A stretch of 64,000 nt of DNA from Corallium rubrum (lineage: Eukaryota; Cnidaria; Anthozoa; Scleralcyonacea; Coralliidae), in contig OZ036002.1 in NCBI GenBank assembly GCA_964035015.1, positions 3,521,877 through 3,585,876 on the forward strand. The letters run 5' to 3'. Every line of letters begins with the position of its first letter. Position 1 is the stretch's first letter. Both the position numbers and the translations under genes were made by a program. Below the pieces are notes generated by a model. That model saw nothing but the letters and a program-made list of their open reading frames with translations. It was not told where the DNA came from and searched no databases. Positions 1 to 45,172 of this stretch are shown in pieces.

Positions 1-466
1 GTCTTTGGTATATAACAAAGAGTTTTACGGACCCGAAGGCTTCAATGTCACCCAAAGGTGACATTGAAGCCTGAGGTACCGTAAAACTCGATGTTTCTCC
101 AGGCAAAATTCAACAAACGTTTTGTTATATACCAAAGATTTTTAAAATACAAAATACCAAGTTGACTCGAAACTTACAAAAGGCAAAAAGACTTACCAAA
201 ACACTTTGACTTTGTCTTCGTAATTTCAATTCAACTAAACAAATACACCAGACTCAACAAGTACAAAGAACAGCTTTAAATTTATCCAGGTTTTCTTCAG
301 ACCTTCTTTGAAGACTGTTTCCTTCTTCGTTGTTGACGTCAGAGGGAAACAGTGCAATGTTTCCCTCGGCAGAAAGAAACATTGAGTTTGTTGAACAACA
401 CGTGACCATGATTTGACCAATAGGATTTCATCTTTGGCAAACGAAAGTCTTTGGTATATAACAATG
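1..466. mobile_element. Palindromic MITE-like repeat at the window edge
   Basis: The motif CTTTGGTATATAACAA occurs at 2-17, inverted at about 121-138, and again in direct orientation at about 447-462. Between the first two is a hairpin whose arms (about 20-50 and 57-90) contain GGCTTCAATGTCACC and its complement. A second short inverted pair (AGGGAAAC and GTTTCCCT) lies at about 340-367. The repeat may extend left of the window. No coding potential is credible here. Confidence 0.55.
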
Positions 467-916
467 CTGGATATTCACCAAGCCGCGAAGCGACGAGGTA
501 AATATATACACTATTCACCAAGACTGAGGTGAATAATTGTTTTAGCATATACCTCATCAATAAAATAACAAATTTAACATTTTTATATTTTTCGGTACTT
601 TCATGCAAGACAACACTCGATAATTGTCGACAAAACAGTTTTTACAACTTTTGGATGTATTTATTAATGGCTAGAAAAGTTTGAAGAAACATACCTGTGG
701 ACACTCTTCTACTTAATTTTGTTGACTTTTCTCGTTATTCTACTAAATCAGTCTTGTTTATCAACAAAATCTCCTGCTTCAGCAAAGAAAGCAAAACTGA
801 CCGCCATTTTGTTTTGCCCACAGGTGAATAGTGCAGGATATCCCGATTCCCGAGCTAGAGGAACCAATCAAATTCGCGAAAAGCACTATTCACCTGCGAG
901 GTGTATGCTTAATTAG
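467..916. mobile_element. Inverted-repeat element with GGATATTCACC-like ends
   Basis: The left end has GCTGGATATTCACC and the right part has GGTGAATAGTGCAGGATATCC, with further ATTCACC/GGTGAAT pairs inside. This is the layout of a degraded MITE. The 65-codon frame at 719-916 lies inside it and is probably accidental. Family unknown. Confidence 0.4.
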
Positions 917-1354
917 AATATGTTGTCACGTGATCTCTAGCCTTTCTCGCGCCTCGCCGCATCTTCTCACGAACGCCCTGGGGACGAAGTAGGGAACTTT
1001 ATTCTCAAGCACTTACACCAAGATACATTTATCTTCAAGGTAAACACCTGTGACTCCTCTCAGCCAATGAAGGATCAGTAACGATGTCCAATCCAGGCTC
1101 TATTAATTACCACGATTTTTGTTCATTCAGGATATCTTTTATATACACATTCTGGTATTTTAAATTTTTATATAGCCAAAACTGACCAGGTGGACCTAAA
1201 CCAACAATTTTGATTTATAAGGGGAGAATAATTGAGGTTTTACGTATATTCTGCAATCGCGACAAATAGCAAAACGAAATTTATCAATAATAATGAAGGA
1301 TTTTAGCAACTTGGGTTTGATTCCATTTCATAAGGTACAATTATGAAATATGTT

Positions 1355-1562
1355 AGGGGGTGTTGGTGGCACAATGGTTAGCGCACGTGCCTTTCACCTC
1401 TGCGACTTGGGTTCGATTCCTGCTCTCAGCAGTTATCTGACTAAAATTTCACCTTGTCCGCATGTGAGAAGGGTGCTTCCAGTTTGACTAGGCCCTAGGG
1501 ATAACAGTTACAGTTTAGATATAACCGATAGCGTTATCCAGTATAAATAGTTAGTTTAGCTT
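1355..1562 (+). mobile_element. tRNA-derived SINE
   Basis: A tRNA-like head carries an A box (TGGCACAATGG, 1367-1377) and a perfect B box (GGTTCGATTCC, 1410-1420), the internal RNA polymerase III promoter. The head is followed by about 140 bp of unrelated body and there is no convincing acceptor-stem closure, so this is a SINE and not a tRNA gene. Confidence 0.7.
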
Positions 1563-1714
1563 AGTTGTTTTCAAAATTGTTAATACTTTTACCGAAGTCG
1601 AATTGAATGATAGAGGCTCCGACGCGATGACTAACTGGAAATGCATGAATAAAGCGTTATGAAATAACTTATCTTAATGGATTGAGTATGCTCTCTGTCA
1701 TGTACTCATGTTTT

Positions 1715-2269
1715 TTTAGACCCGTTTACACGATGCCGGTACGAAATGAAACCGTAACGAAATCGTTACTGTTAGACCTTGCGTTCACACGATACCGGCA
1801 TGAGATGATATGAAACCGTAATACATGGATCGCGAATGTCGACTGCGCATCAGAACGACGCGTTATGAGTCAGGATAAAACTTATAACATTAGGCTGAGG
1901 AATTCAGTACAATGAGTTCAGAAATGTAAATGAAAATGCAAATGAAAACTGCAGTTTTAGCCTGATGTTATAAAGTTAATTAAGTTTTATCCCAACTCAG
2001 AACGCGTCATTCTGATGCGCAGTCGACATTCGCGATCCATGTATGCTAACCGTAACGATTTGAAACCGTAATGCTAACCGTAACGAAATTATTCCTTTTT
2101 CGGCATCGTGTGAACACCTTACCGTAATAATTTCATCACGGTTTTACGAAACTTTTTTCTCTGCATAAAAAAATACGGGGTAAAAGAAACGTAATGGCGG
2201 GAATTTGCTAAAAATGGAGTTAAAAACTGTAAAACTTTCGTACCGGCATCATGTGAACGGGGTCTTAAA
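1715..2269. mobile_element. Long palindromic MITE, TTTAGACCC-type ends
   Basis: Terminal inverted repeats start TTTAGACCCGTTTACACGAT at the left and end with the near complement at 2236-2269. Inner arms (for example GATCGCGAATGTCGACTGCG and its complement) pair over long stretches. It has no coding capacity. Similar ends occur on the element at 22440-22893. Confidence 0.7.
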
Positions 2270-2490
2270 CCTGGTTCCCATATAATCGCCACGATCGCTC
2301 AAAAATTAACTCGGCGATCGCAACGATCAACAATCATGTCGCTGTTTCCATATGATCGCTAAAGGTGCTGTTTTACACGGTGCGATTTTTCTTGCAACTT
2401 GCAACAAATCACTGAATGACGTAAGTTCGCAAATCGCACCTTGTAACACCCTGGCGTAGCAACTTGCGATTTTGTCATTTTTGTCGTGTT

Positions 2491-2896
2491 GCAATACAAT
2501 ACAATTATATCCTGGGGTAAACTATTCCACAATAGTGCCCCACTATAACACAGGCTTCGTTTGAGAAAATTAGTACGTGGCTTCGGTAAGTTTAATTTGA
2601 CTTCAGAATTCCTGAAGTTATACCCAGTGTCACGAACAGAGAAAAAGACTTTGTAAGTAAGAAGGCGTATGTCCTTTCAGTATCTTAAACATCAGAGTAG
2701 CCTTGCGTTTTTCACGTCGTGAAGAGAGATCATCCAACTGCAAGCAATCCAAAAGACCACTAGCGCTGGTATCATAACTCGACCTTGTAATGACTCTGAC
2801 CGCTCGGTTCTGTAATTTCTGTATTTTCGCACTAAGAGTTTCTCCCAGACCATCCCAGACCGAGCAGCAGTATTCAAAATGAGGCTGTATCAAGGC
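2491..2896 (-). mobile_element. CR1-like LINE fragment: C-terminal end of ORF2 and 3' end
   Basis: On the minus strand 2630-2893 encodes 87 residues typical of the region after the reverse transcriptase catalytic core of CR1-like LINEs: PHFEYCCSVWDGLG, then KLQNRAVRVITRSSYDTSAS, then a FKILKG-like segment. The element is strongly 5'-truncated and sits inside the Harbinger-like MITE. It resembles the end of the larger LINE at 26-30 kb but is a different copy. Confidence 0.75.
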
Positions 2897-3174
2897 ATAG
2901 TCCCTAGAAATAAATTGTCTGGAAACGCGGCCAAAGTCTTTGTTCTAGGTTTTTGTTCACGTTTGTGCACCTTATTTCACCTTAACGCTTGCTGAACACA
3001 TTGTATTTTGGTATAATGAAGCAATCAACCAATAGCATCGTTGCTTTATAAATATTAATGAACGTAAAACAAAAGATTGTGCACCTTATTTGCCACCCTC
3101 AACCTAAATTGTAGCTTACTGTTAACCGCTTTGATGTTCGCCGCGTCTCCAGACAATATAATTCTAGGGACTAT
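2897..3174. mobile_element. MULE-like MITE, copy 1 (278 bp)
   Basis: Ends ATAGTCCCTAGAA and TTCTAGGGACTAT are exact complements. The flanks TATCAAGGC (2888-2896) and GATCAAGGC (3175-3183) match at 8 of 9 positions, the 9-bp duplication size of the Mutator superfamily. The interior is related to the element at 13182-13472. It carries no transposase. Confidence 0.7.
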
Positions 3175-3613
3175 GATCAAGGCAAGTTGCAAGAAAAGTT
3201 GGATGGGTTCTACTTTTTGCTGCAACTTACAACAAAAATCGCAAGTTGCTGAACGTGTAACACCCTTCCTGCAACTTGCGATTTTTTTTCTCCATATGTA
3301 AATTGTTGCAAGTTGCAAGAAAAATCGCATGGGGAACAGCACCTTAAGGCGGCCATGGTTGACCACGTCCATTGTTTTAATGGTCCGCTGGGATGCATAC
3401 TGATCGCCAAGATTTCAAAATCACCGTTTCCGTATAAAACGCAACGATCGCTGAGATAGAACATTTTCTATCTCTGCGATCGCGATTGCAGCGATTGTTG
3501 CGTCAGTGGTTTCCACATGATCGCTAAGTTCATTTTTGAGCGATCGTGGCGATCATATGGAAACCAGACTTTAATTATTGCATAGTAGAGAGGAATATTA
3601 GGCCTGAGGTAGT

Positions 3614-4220
3614 CTGCTCTTCGACAGCTCCACCGGTGTCACGGTCTCAGCGATCCCCCAGTCTGAGTTATCCCCTAAGACGCGTAGTTATCCCCTGCTT
3701 TTCTGCATTGATATTGTCGTTGTTCTAACTCAAAAAATACGTATAATCATGGAAACCATACTTTTATCACGTTCTTTTAAACGTTTGGTCGCAAGGTAAT
3801 CAATATCATAAGTAAAACGTCTGTCATTATTACGAATGGCGATACCATGTAACTCATATAAATAATAGTTCGCTATTCAGAGCATCGAAGACTGCTTATG
3901 TCTTATTAAATTTACATATTCTCAGAATGATGAAGTATCGAGTTTAGCGAGACGAAAGCTTAGCGAACTATTATTTATATGAGTTACATGGTATTGCCAT
4001 TCGTAATAATCACAGACGTTTTACTTATGATATTGATTACCTTGCGACCAAATGTTTAAAAGAACGTGATAAAAGTATGGTTTCCACGTATTTTTTGAGT
4101 TAAAACAACGACAATATCAATGCAGAAAAGCAGGGGATAACTGCGCAGTTGGTCTTAGGAGATAACTCAGACTGGGGGATCGCTGAGACCGTGACACCGG
4201 GAGCGGTCGAGGAGCAATCA
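3614..4220. mobile_element. Long foldback palindrome (about 600 bp)
   Basis: Almost the whole stretch is two arms of about 270 bp: CACGGTCTCAGCGATCCCCC near 3640 is mirrored near 4173, and TAGTTCGCT near 3877 faces AGCGAACTA near 3966. Arm identity is high, suggesting a recent or gene-converted element. No transposase. The frame at 3546-3728 overlaps it and is not credible. Confidence 0.7.
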
Positions 4221-4337
4221 CTAATGTCCTGAAACACTGATTAAGTCCTTTACTACCGAGGACTCTCCATGTGACAAGAGAATAAAATACTAAAGTCTGC
4301 TTTGTTCGGAAACGAACGATACGGTAAGCAGAGTTAA

Positions 4338-4506
4338 TGCTATTAACTTCTTATTAACCGAGAGCGCGGTCATTACGGAAAAATATCAGACCGAGGTCTT
4401 GACTGTAGTACAGACCCAGCCTGTAGGGCGAGGTCAGTACATAAGACCGAGGGCTGATATTTTTCCGTAATGACCAAGCGGACGAGGTTAATAAGAGGTT
4501 TATTAT
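4338..4506. repeat. Imperfect palindrome
   Basis: The left arm ends CGGTCATTACGGAAAAATATCA and the right arm begins with its near complement at about 4450. The outer parts pair TTCTTATTAACC with GGTTAATAAGA. Probably a small non-autonomous element. Confidence 0.55.
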
Positions 4507-4864
4507 ACGGCATCTTGAAACAACACATCTTACATTACCTTGTCAATAGTGTGACCTCGAGCGTGTGATATAGACTCATCGTTTTCAATGTTGTTGCTCT
4601 TGTTGTCATCGCTCAGTTTCGGAATCCTAAAACTCACTGCCAGATTGCTCATCGTCCGTCCCACTCACATAATTTAGTCCTCAGGTTATTGAATTCACAA
4701 AATTTTTGCGGTTTCCTTTCATCGTTTAGTTGCAAACATGTCTGCCAAAATCCGTAATCGACCGGTCGATTACGGAAAATTATCGACCGGCACGTGACGC
4801 GTCTCAGCCAATGAGAACAAACGATTTCAACGGCAGTAACTTGTACCATATAATAATACTTTTT

Positions 4865-5112
4865 TATAAAATAGGTTGCGTCTTACGCACGCTGTGATTG
4901 GTCAATTACCGTGTTTATTCCATAAAAGAAATAGAAAATGGATGTCCTGTGTTTATATAACCTGATGCAAACACTCGAGTGAGTTTGGGAGCATTCAAAG
5001 TACTTATGTAAACCCTCGCCTACGGCTCGTGTCCATATAAACTTTCGAATTCTCTCCCATCTCACTCGTGTTTGCATCAGGCTATATAAACACGGACGGC
5101 CATTTTCTGTTT
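4865..5112. mobile_element. Palindromic MITE related to 40620-40985
   Basis: Arms pair TATATAACCTGATGCAAACA with TGTTTGCATCAGGCTATATA. The left flank (ACGCACGCTGTGATTGG) recurs at about 40636 beside another palindrome, so both belong to one family. Confidence 0.55.
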
Positions 5113-5118
5113 CTTAAC

Positions 5119-5152
5119 AAGACGCCCGCTAGGCGTTAACTCGGGCTACTTT
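5119..5152 (-). mobile_element. 3' end of a Helentron/HINE-like element
   Basis: Read on the minus strand, AGTAGCCCGAGTTAACGCC is followed by a short hairpin and CTTG. This matches the right ends at 37507-37540 and 50851-50883. No matching 5' end is evident nearby, so it looks like a solitary end. Confidence 0.5.
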
Positions 5153-5304
5153 AATAGTCGACAGGCGCAGAGGCTCGTTTTTGAAGCTATAATTGCGCGG
5201 ATGCGCTGTTAGCCGAGTGTTTTCAGACATGTGCAAATAGAAGTTCCCATGCCACAATAAATAACGCGCGACACGCAATCAGTGAAATCTCGGTTAAACA
5301 TGTT

Positions 5305-5310
5305 TTTAAT
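5305..5310 (-). terminator. Candidate poly(A) signal for PSMC1
   Basis: ATTAAA on the minus strand lies about 75 nt after the PSMC1 stop codon. It is the commonest variant poly(A) hexamer, and no AATAAA was found closer. A cDNA 3' end would settle it. Confidence 0.35.
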
Positions 5311-5384
5311 TCGTGATTTCAGAATTTTAGAACAACGATAACAAAATTGTTATAAATGTCAATTACTTTAACGAATGTCATTGA

Positions 5385-40295
<34,911 letters not shown>

Positions 40296-40420
40296 TGTTG
40301 TTCTTTGAAACAAGTCTGAAAGAAAAAAAGTTGCTGATTTCACCCCAAACTCGTACCCAGAGCCTGCGATCCTTTTGGCCAAGAAAGGATCGCTATTGAT
40401 GCATTAGTAACCAGGCTACA
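40296..40420 (-). promoter_or_regulatory. PSMC1 5' UTR and likely promoter-proximal region
   Basis: The sequence just upstream of the ATG should contain the 5' UTR, and the transcription start must lie in or beyond it. No TATA box at a typical distance is evident. A TIR-like AGAGCCTGCGATCC motif (about 40370) lies here, so a MITE end may sit in the promoter. Confidence 0.4.
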
Positions 40421-40619
40421 TATTGGGTCGATTCTACTACTTTGTTGCAACGATTGCCGCAGCTTGCATGGTTTGTGATAATACAGCAATGGTTTGTGCA
40501 ACTTGTCTCGCACTGATAGTACGCCAGTGCCGTTGCAAAACTAGTCTGCACGCAGACCCAAACTTTTAAAACTGTGAAACAAGTTACATGTAAAATTGCG
40601 CTGTATGTCTGTTTATAAA

Positions 40620-40985
40620 ATAAGGTGCCCTCTACGCACGCTCTGATTGGCTGGGCTCCGTGCATTTATAAGAGAACATAGATCATGAATGACGTAGAAT
40701 GGCGTCAGCTGGTCGTAAAAGCCCGCCATATTCCAAAACTACCTCACTTTTAGCTTGGTTTTGCTCCTTCTTATTTTATAAAACAAATAAAACATACCGC
40801 TCCCGTGCATATGTACTCTTATAAAGGTACGTTTGACGTCATTTGAACACGAAAGAAGTGTAAAGGCACTCGGCTATCGCCTCGTGCCTCTACTCAACTT
40901 CTTTCGTGTTCAAATGACGTCAAACGTGCCTTTATAAGAGTACATATGCACGGAGCTTTATGTTTTATTTGTTAAATATAGCAGG
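40620..40985. mobile_element. Palindromic MITE upstream of PSMC1
   Basis: Arms pair CGTTTGACGTCATTTGAACA with TGTTCAAATGACGTCAAACG, and ATATGTACTCTTATAAAG with its complement. The left flank matches that of 4865-5112. TGACGTCA sites in the arms could act as CRE-like elements. Confidence 0.65.
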
Positions 40986-40994
40986 ATATTTAAA

Positions 40995-41405
40995 GTACTC
41001 TTTAGAGGGATCACGGGTGGCGTGTGCTGTTAGGGCGCTGCCTATCACCAATAGTTAAGCCAGGTTAGACGGGTTAGTTCCGTTATTACTTGGATGGGTG
41101 ACCATCTGGGAATAACCTCGTTCTCGAGCTTGGACATGTGAGTAGAGTTTAGTTGGTCTCTCCTGTGCTTCGAGTGTTTTTCACCGGGTTCTCCGGTTTT
41201 CCTCCCTCCGCAAAATCAACACCATCTGGGATTGGAGTGGCGGCTACCTCCGAAAGATAGAGAATCACGTGCAACAGTGCGTGCAACTCGCCTGTGTTAG
41301 CCTGCGGGCCGGTTCTGCCCGCCCTCACCCTCCTTACCCTCGGAGATCCTCGGAAAGTCAGATATAGCCAAAGCTGGAATGAGGAGTCAATATCTCGCAA
41401 GAAAA
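40995..41405 (+). mobile_element. 5S-rRNA-derived SINE
   Basis: The stretch TTACTTGGATGGGTGACCAT followed by CTGGGAATA is the conserved internal-promoter half of 5S rRNA, preceded by AAGCCAGG and GGTTAGT-like 5S sequence. The tail (GAGTAGAGTTTAGTTGGTCT and TCCTGTGCTT) is shared with 43118-43345. This is the SINE3 type of organisation. Confidence 0.75.
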
Positions 41406-43115
41406 TTGTAGCCCATCATTAGTGGAATAGGTAAATAGTGGCATTTGTAAGTCGAAAATTTATTGTGTATATCTTCTTTTTTTCGAACGTTAGAGTTGAA
41501 GTTACATTTGCTAAATATCATACATTTTAGACATACTACTTTCAAGTTTCAAATTCAACATACATTACACGCTGAACTTGTTCTATAGGGCTATTCATTG
41601 TACTGTAGGTTCAATATTGAATAATAAAGTCACCAGCTGAATTCACATTATTTTGCAAACCTGTTTTGCAAAAACTACCATATTAAAATCTTTAAATAAT
41701 TGCATGGCAGTGAAATATATTGTTGGAATTTCGTTGTATTACAAAGGAATTTTCAAGGAAAACTATCATGTTACAGTGGCGTATTAAATAAACACTCGTT
41801 ATAGGAAAGGTTTTGGAAACTAAGGGCCCATTTATATAATAATATGAAATATGTGGGTTAACAGCACCATTACCAACATATTTTGCCATAATTTATATTT
41901 TGGAACCAAGATTTAAGGAGTAGTCTGCATAATTAGTGAAAGGCTTTAAAGGCTGCATTATTTAAATTTAATATTATTACTATTTTTTAAGTTCAAATAG
42001 TGCAGAGATTTCTACATCTTTTACTACATGTTTTTGTATCTACTGTGCATGCGCTAGTAGATACATTGCTATCGTGCATGTAAGTTAAGTTAAGTTAACA
42101 AAAGAATGCCTTCGGAGCCAATCAAAAACATAGAATTAAACGATTGACTGACGACAAACCGCCGAAGCCAAAATTGTAAACCAAGTACTTCATGTAAGTT
42201 AATGCTATGACAGCATGGAGCGAAATCAGTTCAAGGAGCGAGAATATTTATTTCAAGAATAGAAGTTTTTACAAGCTTGGTAAGTATTGTAAGTCTGAAT
42301 CGTAGTCAATTTTTAAACGTGATGTATTATAGACGTTGTTGGAATGATGATAAGTTTTTGAAAGCCTCTAATAGTCTTTGGACAATCTCCTATTCAGACG
42401 AGGCCATTTATACGGCCAACATGTTTACACAATTTAATACATGTATTCAGCAGTCTGATCGAGCTATGTAAACTGACAAGGCTGTGCATTGCTGAACAGA
42501 AATGAAATTTTCTTCTACGAAAACAAAACTAACTTCATGATCAAGCAAGAATGTGCAAAACCTGCGGTAGTCCACGAGCGAAATTATTATGCTATTAAAT
42601 AACATATTGTACAATATTCAAATGTCAGTGACAGCCTATGTAGAGAGTGCGAAACGGCAAGCCTTTATATTTATAATGAATAATAATGGGTAATTAAATT
42701 GTATGCTGCATGCAGTTGTCAATGTCATGCAAAAATGTATGTCATGAATGCCAAACATTTATTCTACCTTTTACTGCATGCATGCATATACAGTATATTG
42801 TCTACTCGATCTTGAAGAACAATTAATGTATAGTTGCTTTCATAATTTTGATGACAATTGCTGGAGATCTAATTCATTCACAACTTCAATATTTCTAAAC
42901 TTTAAATACGGCAGTCATACTTCAGATACCAACTGGATTGCATTATAATTATTTGGCAAATTGTTGTAACAAAGTTATTTAAATACTTTATTAGTCAATT
43001 TTTGTGAGCTGTTATTGATGTACTGTATTAAAATTTGATTGGCCTACTAAACTTTACAACAACCATACTTTATTACCATAGGTTTTAAATAGTACCATAG
43101 CTTTAATAGTCAAGC
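41406..43115. other. AT-rich intergenic sequence, nothing recognised
   Basis: I see no supported gene or repeat here. Short frames (41692-41889, 42277-42471, 42748-42948) lack motifs and splice context. The stretch lies between the PSMC1 promoter side and the IFI27-like gene, so regulatory DNA may be present. Confidence 0.4.
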
Positions 43116-43117
43116 TA

Positions 43118-43345
43118 TGATCACACTGCCTCTTAGCACGAGGACTGAAGTAAACCCCAATTTGATTGAGTTATAGTATTTGAATGGGTGACCATGCACA
43201 TATCTGCATGGGCTTGGGACTCATGCTTCTGTGCCAGATATGAGTAGAGCTGTTAGTGCTCAGCCTCCTGTGCTTTGATGGCTTTACTCTGAGTTCCTTT
43301 CTTAAAAACACAGCATGGCTAGCATTGACAATCTTGATAAAAATC
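43118..43345 (+). mobile_element. Older copy of the 5S-derived SINE
   Basis: TATTTGAATGGGTGACCATG keeps the 5S-like block, and the tail GAGTAGAGCTGTTAGTGCTC with TCCTGTGCTTTGA matches the copy at 40995-41405 with more substitutions. Confidence 0.6.
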
Positions 43346-43904
43346 TTGTCCAGCTCTGAATACAAGGTCACTACAAGTACATACAGTAATTACAGCATTG
43401 TTTTTACCATAGTAGCTATAGGCATGATTGAACGCAGTAGATACATGCATGTCTGGACATGCCTATTTTTTGTCTTTCTTTTACTCTATTAGGGTAATTA
43501 GCATTATTTAATGCACCTATCAATGTTAGGATGGGGGGGGAACTCACAGGATATTCACTGATCGACTTGTCCCAACACAGGGAAATTTGACTTTCTTGAC
43601 AAGCTTGAGGGATGGGATTTTTGACACATAAAATGATCTTAATACTATATTTTAGCACTTGACCAATAAGGCTATTCTACAGTTCTACTGCAGGTCCCCC
43701 TGTAGTATTTCCCCCCCCAAAAAGTCAATATCCCCAAGGGTTGCCTGCCCCCCACCCACCCTGTGGCTTAACATTGATAAGTGCATAAGGTTTGGGTTAG
43801 GATTTGGTTTGTGTTTGGATTAGGGTTAAGAATCACTTAAATCTATGCTTAAATTAACTTAACTTTAAAAATATTTCTCAAACTCATTAATAATTCATGA
43901 GATA

Positions 43905-44280
43905 ATCAATCAATCAGAAGCGCTGAATTGCACCACGTGAAGGGACTTGAAATACCAGGGAAGTACTGGGCAGAGGACTTGAAATATTATTTCCAGTCCT
44001 TGGACTTGAAATAATATTTCAAGTCCTTGGACTTGAAATATTACTTCACACAATCGGTTATTCATCCATACACTAATTACTAATGCACTAATTCATTTTG
44101 GGAATACACAAAGTGATTTGGAGAAGTCATGTAAAGGCCTCCAATTCGGACTAGACCGGGTTTTCAAGTACTCGGAATTCATTCCAGTCCTCGGCTTCGC
44201 CTCGGACTGGAATGAATTCCGAGTACTTGAAAACCCGGTCCAGTCCTCATTGTCGGCCTTTACATATTACATCCCAGCTA
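43905..44280. mobile_element. Two palindromic repeats (43920-44060 and 44140-44270)
   Basis: The first alternates GGACTTGAAATA and its complement several times. The second is a tight palindrome in which TTTTCAAGTACTCGGAATTC faces its complement around GGCTTCGCC. Both are MITE-like. Confidence 0.6.
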
Positions 44281-44699
44281 GTCGCTTATCCACATTTGAT
44301 TGATTGCTGAGTTGCACGTTTTGTCATGGTGGCCATGTTCAAGTTGGCAGGTACCTACCACACCATTGCAACCGATCGGCAATTGCTGATGATTTTTTTT
44401 GTTTGCCTCAGCAAAAAAATGCTGAGGCAATTCCACATGTCCCATCATTGACTGCATTGTTATACCTTTCCCAAAAACAATGCGTGTTCATTCCAATCAT
44501 TACATCACATTAAACGACTTAACATAAATAAATTTCTTAGTATTTCACTCTTCCTTTGTCAAGTTCTGGGCATTAAAAATGTTTCGTGTTTCTTCGGGTT
44601 TCAAACAACTTTTTCAAACAACTCGCAGATTTGATGTTCACTTCCCACCGTGGAGTCATGAAAATCTGTGACGTCGCCACATAGATGGATTTTCATATT

Positions 44700-45115
44700 T
44701 ATTACTAGGGGGTGCCAGAAATTTTAGGGAGGTGAGCTGGTGAGGTAACACAAGGTGTCACCAAACGTTGTGCTGCAGGGCTTATCCCCCAGTGAGGTCC
44801 AGGGGTGGAGCCGCTTGTGGGAGGCTAGAAAGCAAAGCACCCCTGGAAAATTTTGAAAAAAATCAAGGTTTCTAGAACACATCAGAAGGCATTTGAAGCA
44901 AAAAACTAAGGTTTTTGAAGTTGTCAAGTCAATGAATTTGGCAGGTCCTTTGAGAGAGTTAAATGACCCTGTAAACCCGAAATAGGGTTCTATCAAATTA
45001 CTGTGTTGTTTGAATCCGCGTGGTGAATATTTCATTGGGGGGGGGGGGGGGTGTGTGAAAACAAATATTGGGTAGCACCCCCTGCACCCCCCCAGAAAAT
45101 CTGTCTATGCTTCGC
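44700..45115. mobile_element. G/C-rich degenerate element
   Basis: A left GGGGGTGCCAGAAATTTT and a right block of C-runs with CAGAAAATCTGTC resemble the AGGGGG-type hAT-like elements elsewhere. A G run occurs near 45037. Frame 44724-45035 is within it. Low-quality assignment. Confidence 0.35.
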
Positions 45116-45172
45116 CATGCCATACAGAATAGTCCGCTTGGTCCAACTTTAATTGGTAAACTATGCAGCACT

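Larger units (their letters stand above)
2363..3344. mobile_element. Harbinger-like MITE, split copy (2363-2490 plus 3184-3344)
   Basis: Ends AGGTGCTG and CAGCACCT are flanked by TAA on both sides, as expected for PIF/Harbinger TWA target duplications. The two parts align to the intact 288-bp copy at 7758-8045. The copy is interrupted after GTGTTGCAA by about 690 bp of LINE and MULE-like sequence. Confidence 0.7.
2271..3567. mobile_element. TIR element that hosts several nested insertions
   Basis: The left end (about 2271-2310, containing CGCCACGATCGCTCAAAAAT) is mirrored at about 3528-3567. A second inverted block sits at about 2317-2361 and 3470-3525. The interior is a nest: a Harbinger-like MITE, a LINE 3' fragment inside it, and a MULE-like MITE at the LINE edge. 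I could not define a target-site duplication. Confidence 0.65.

Noticed and set aside
41040-41125. Functional 5S rRNA gene
   Set aside because: Only the internal promoter half resembles 5S, and it continues into a SINE tail shared with a second copy.
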